Shown here piece by piece: positions 49,022-50,724 of a DNA stretch of 50,724 nt. This stretch comes from an uncultured Collinsella sp. GTDB lineage: Bacteria > Actinomycetota > Coriobacteriia > Coriobacteriales > Coriobacteriaceae. Within the stretch, counting starts at the first letter, position 1; the number at the start of each line of letters is the position of its first letter. The stretch covers positions 1 to 50,724 of the forward strand of contig CATXWM010000014.1 of NCBI GenBank assembly GCA_958403205.1, written 5' to 3'. Position numbers and translations under genes: made by a program. The notes beneath the pieces were generated by a model that was not told the origin of the DNA, ran no database searches, and saw only the letters and a program-made list of their open reading frames with translations.

Positions 49022-49953
49022 TTACGACCCTAATATCTCCGTAGGAAACACGCTCGGTAAATCATTGACACCCATAGCAAAAAGAACCCTTGCACTGGCA
49101 TCTCTGCTGAGCGAGTCACTTAACTTAAGAGCTTCAAGCAGTATTTGGCGACGCAGCATCTTGTAATCATCCTCAGTTAGCACTAGCTCAAGATCACCTA
49201 AGACACCCACCAAATTGACATCACGTGATGGAGACACCCTCGCGCAGAACAGGCGCTCGTCATGCGCGCAGATATTTCTGAAATCTTTAATATGATCGTA
49301 CGAAAGTCTTAGCCTTCGTGGGCTGATGCGCTTATGGACTTCATGTGTCTCGGAATAAAGGTCAGAAAACGACTTGGCAATGGAATTTCCCATGCTTTCT
49401 GGTTGAAACTCGAAAAACTTGAATGCCTGGCCAAGCATTAAGTAATTCATAAGAATCCATACCGGCGTATTGTCGTGATTATTTTCATAATGACGAATGT
49501 AGTCCCTTTTATAATCACTATTCCATTTTTTAGACCTACATAGCGCCTTCTCGAAATCACCGATAAGCGTGTCGATCTTTTTTCGATAGCCGGCATCAGC
49601 ACGATAGGAATCTCTATCAAGGTATGCTTCTGGGTTATCTTTATGAGCCATGGCAAACCGATAAGAGCAGACGGTCTTAAGAACTGCTTCCGCCTTGTTA
49701 AAATACTCAAACATCAGCAGGCGCAACGTTCGATCGAATTCGAATAAACGATAGATATCAGAAAACTTGGTCCCTTTTTCGAAAACCTCTTGGCCAGAGT
49801 CTTCCCATTGGCCAAGAAACAAATCCTTGTACCGTTAACAACCGGGTAGTATCCCTCACGCTCCAGAACTAAACGAGTATCGTTATCGCATTCGAGCCCA
49901 CGACTTTCAAGAATAGCAATCTGCTCATCAATAGATTTAAATGGTTTATCCAA
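49022..49953 (-). pseudogene. Abi family (Abi_2, AbiD/AbiF-like) HEPN protein gene, single frameshift
   Basis: About 310 codons if repaired. The TTG start at 49953 (AAGGGG 5 nt upstream) gives LDKPFKSIDEQIAILESRGL and continues to EGYYPVVNG. Then one T is missing near 49832: restoring it yields YKDLFLGQWEDSGQEVFEKG and the rest of the protein in one frame, which is the normal Abi_2 order (YYPxxNGYKDLF). Downstream, the HEPN RNase motif RNICAHDERLF (R-x4-H) is intact. Known family role: phage abortive infection by RNA cleavage. In this sequence the product would stop early, unless the shift is programmed or an error. AT-rich codon use differs from neighbours, a sign of transfer. A structured RNA candidate lies directly upstream. 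Confidence 0.88.
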
Positions 49954-49958
49954 TTGGA

Positions 49959-50066
49959 CCCCTTAAACGCGAAAACCGCCTTTCGGCGGTTCCCACGGAC
50001 CAAGCCGGACGTACCGTCGCAAGGCCTCATCACAAGACTTACTTTAAGGGAGAACTCAGGGTCCGT
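49959..50066 (-). ncRNA. candidate structured RNA upstream of the Abi gene (abiF-RNA-like position)
   Basis: On the minus strand three helices can form. ACGGACC (50066-50060) pairs with GGTCCGT (50001-49995). AACCGCC/GGCGGTT (49991-49974) makes a tight hairpin with a GAAA loop. CCCTTAAA (50050-50043), in the loop of the first helix, can pair with TTTAAGGG (49967-49960), giving an H-type pseudoknot. The last strand contains the Abi gene's Shine-Dalgarno AAGGGG. Conserved abiF RNAs are known next to Abi_2 genes; whether this is one was not tested. Confidence 0.6.
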
Positions 50067-50073
50067 CAATCCT

Positions 50074-50196
50074 ATGCCGCCAATCCTCCAAATCAACCTT
50101 TGGACTCATTCTTTGGATAGCTGGCAGATTATAGCCATTAATGGGCACCATGTTGACATCAAGACAACAAAAGAAGCGCTGCAACAAATCGAATAG
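50074..50196 (+). CDS. possible 40-aa ORF upstream of the last gene
   Basis: ATG 50074 to TAG 50196, beginning MPPILQINLWTHSLDSWQII and ending AINGHHVDIKTTKEALQQIE. The sequence looks protein-like and stops 11 nt before the next gene, which would fit a small operon. It lacks a clear Shine-Dalgarno and its start overlaps the antisense RNA element, so it may be a decayed or chance frame. Confidence 0.3.
   Translation: MPPILQINLWTHSLDSWQIIAINGHHVDIKTTKEALQQIE
50128..50133 (-). promoter_or_regulatory. possible -10 for the structured RNA/Abi transcript
   Basis: Perfect TATAAT on the minus strand, about 55 nt before the first helix of the RNA candidate. No good -35 at 16-18 bp, so weak support. 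Confidence 0.35.
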
Positions 50197-50207
50197 ACAG
50201 GAGTGAC

Positions 50208-50678
50208 ATGCAAGCGATCGAAAAACTAAAGACCACCGATGATTTAGGTGAACACGGAGGCGGCATATGGAAGAAATGGCCCTGGAAGGACTCCGATCAT
50301 TATGAATTAATGTCCGATCTCATCCTTAAGGCTAAATACAGCATTCAAGATTTCAATTACACTATCGGCGAGGGCTTCTTGCCCAACCCAAAGGACACCG
50401 TTTATCTTGTGGCACTTGCTACTTGGATAAAAGATGCGTTCTGGCAAATTAAAGGGAACTGTCTTCGAAAAGAGATCAAAAACGATTTTGAGTTCTCTAA
50501 ACAAAGTGAACTCGACGACGCGAGCAAATATCTCCAAGTTGTTCGCTCGGTAGTTATTGCCCACCCCCTCAATTCAACTAGACATCAAGATTATGGTTTT
50601 GGATCAGAAGGAAGAATCTGCATTGATATAAGAGGGAAAAGCCTACTTGATTCCTTTCCTAAGGCAGTTATTGGTTGA
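50208..50678 (+). CDS. hypothetical protein with an RxxxxxH (HEPN-like) motif
   Basis: 156 residues, function unknown. ATG 50208 has AGGAG 5 nt upstream. The protein is helical, with aromatic patches (GGIWKKWPWKDSDHYELMSD, then TVYLVALATWIKDAFWQIKG). Near the C-terminus is LQVVRSVVIAHPLNSTRHQD, whose R-S-V-V-I-A-H resembles the R-x4-6-H motif of HEPN domains; that is a pattern match only. It ends at a TGA, after which the same frame stays open to the window end (FPISAEHIEQIGRSR), so a premature stop is possible. AT-rich like the neighbouring Abi gene and divergent from it, so both may belong to one acquired defence cassette. Confidence 0.65.
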   Translation: MQAIEKLKTTDDLGEHGGGIWKKWPWKDSDHYELMSDLILKAKYSIQDFNYTIGEGFLPNPKDTVYLVALATWIKDAFWQIKGNCLRKEIKNDFEFSKQSELDDASKYLQVVRSVVIAHPLNSTRHQDYGFGSEGRICIDIRGKSLLDSFPKAVIG

Positions 50679-50724
50679 TTTCCGATCTCAGCCGAACACA
50701 TTGAGCAAATAGGCCGTTCCCGCA

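Noticed and set aside
48516..49166. A 216-codon plus-strand frame spanning the gene-poor stretch into the Abi gene.
   Set aside because: Arg/Ser-rich, no domain, no Shine-Dalgarno, and its last part is antisense to the conserved Abi C-terminus.

Overview
This window looks like a core-chromosome segment of a Coriobacteriia actinobacterium, most probably Collinsella or a close relative. That is inferred from about 60% GC, the gene orders rnc-smc-ftsY-ffh and rimP-nusA-infB, ileS under a classical T-box, and the general protein make-up; no database comparison was possible. Almost all genes lie on the minus strand. Only the iron-type alcohol dehydrogenase, the DUF134-NifX protein, the ModE-like regulator, a cobO relic and the last hypothetical genes read on the plus strand.

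Layout. 1-2000: 5' part of ileS with a T-box leader and terminator. 2-10.8 kb: alcohol dehydrogenase, DUF523, ftsH, a wrecked cob(I)alamin adenosyltransferase gene, a MATE exporter, a SpoU/TrmH RNA methyltransferase, thyA-folA and a divergent DUF134-NifX fusion with paired palindromic operators. 10.9-25.8 kb: a long minus-strand run, asp23-like, fakA, recG, rsmD, coaD, a coiled-coil gene, yceD, rpmF, plsX, acpP, rnc, smc, ftsY, ffh. It links lipid synthesis, ribosome parts, chromosome condensation and protein targeting. 25.9-26.2 kb: two identical tRNA-Asn genes.

26.3-38 kb: a near-continuous chain rimP-nusA-infB-rbfA-nrnA-truB-ribF-dnaG-rpoD, joining the translation/transcription-factor operon to the dnaG-rpoD operon. 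It starts at a strong promoter followed at once by an intrinsic terminator, probably an attenuator. 38.1-42.5 kb: leuS, with a 112-nt hairpin leader, and an IMP dehydrogenase. 42.6-44.2 kb: a ModE-like regulator, a 73-nt palindromic repeat and a degenerate Cys/Met-type PLP protein. 44.2-48.5 kb: a sucrose-type locus (GH32 hydrolase, PTS EIIBC, LacI repressor) with three matching LacI-type operators.

48.5-50.7 kb is accessory DNA: GC falls and gene density drops. It carries an Abi-family HEPN gene broken by one frameshift. A GC-rich, apparently pseudoknotted RNA element lies directly upstream and its 3' strand contains the gene's Shine-Dalgarno. A divergent hypothetical gene with an RxxxxxH motif follows. 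This HEPN/structured-RNA pair is the most interesting item in the window; it is placed like the abiF-RNA/AbiF systems, but I could not test the RNA against a covariance model.
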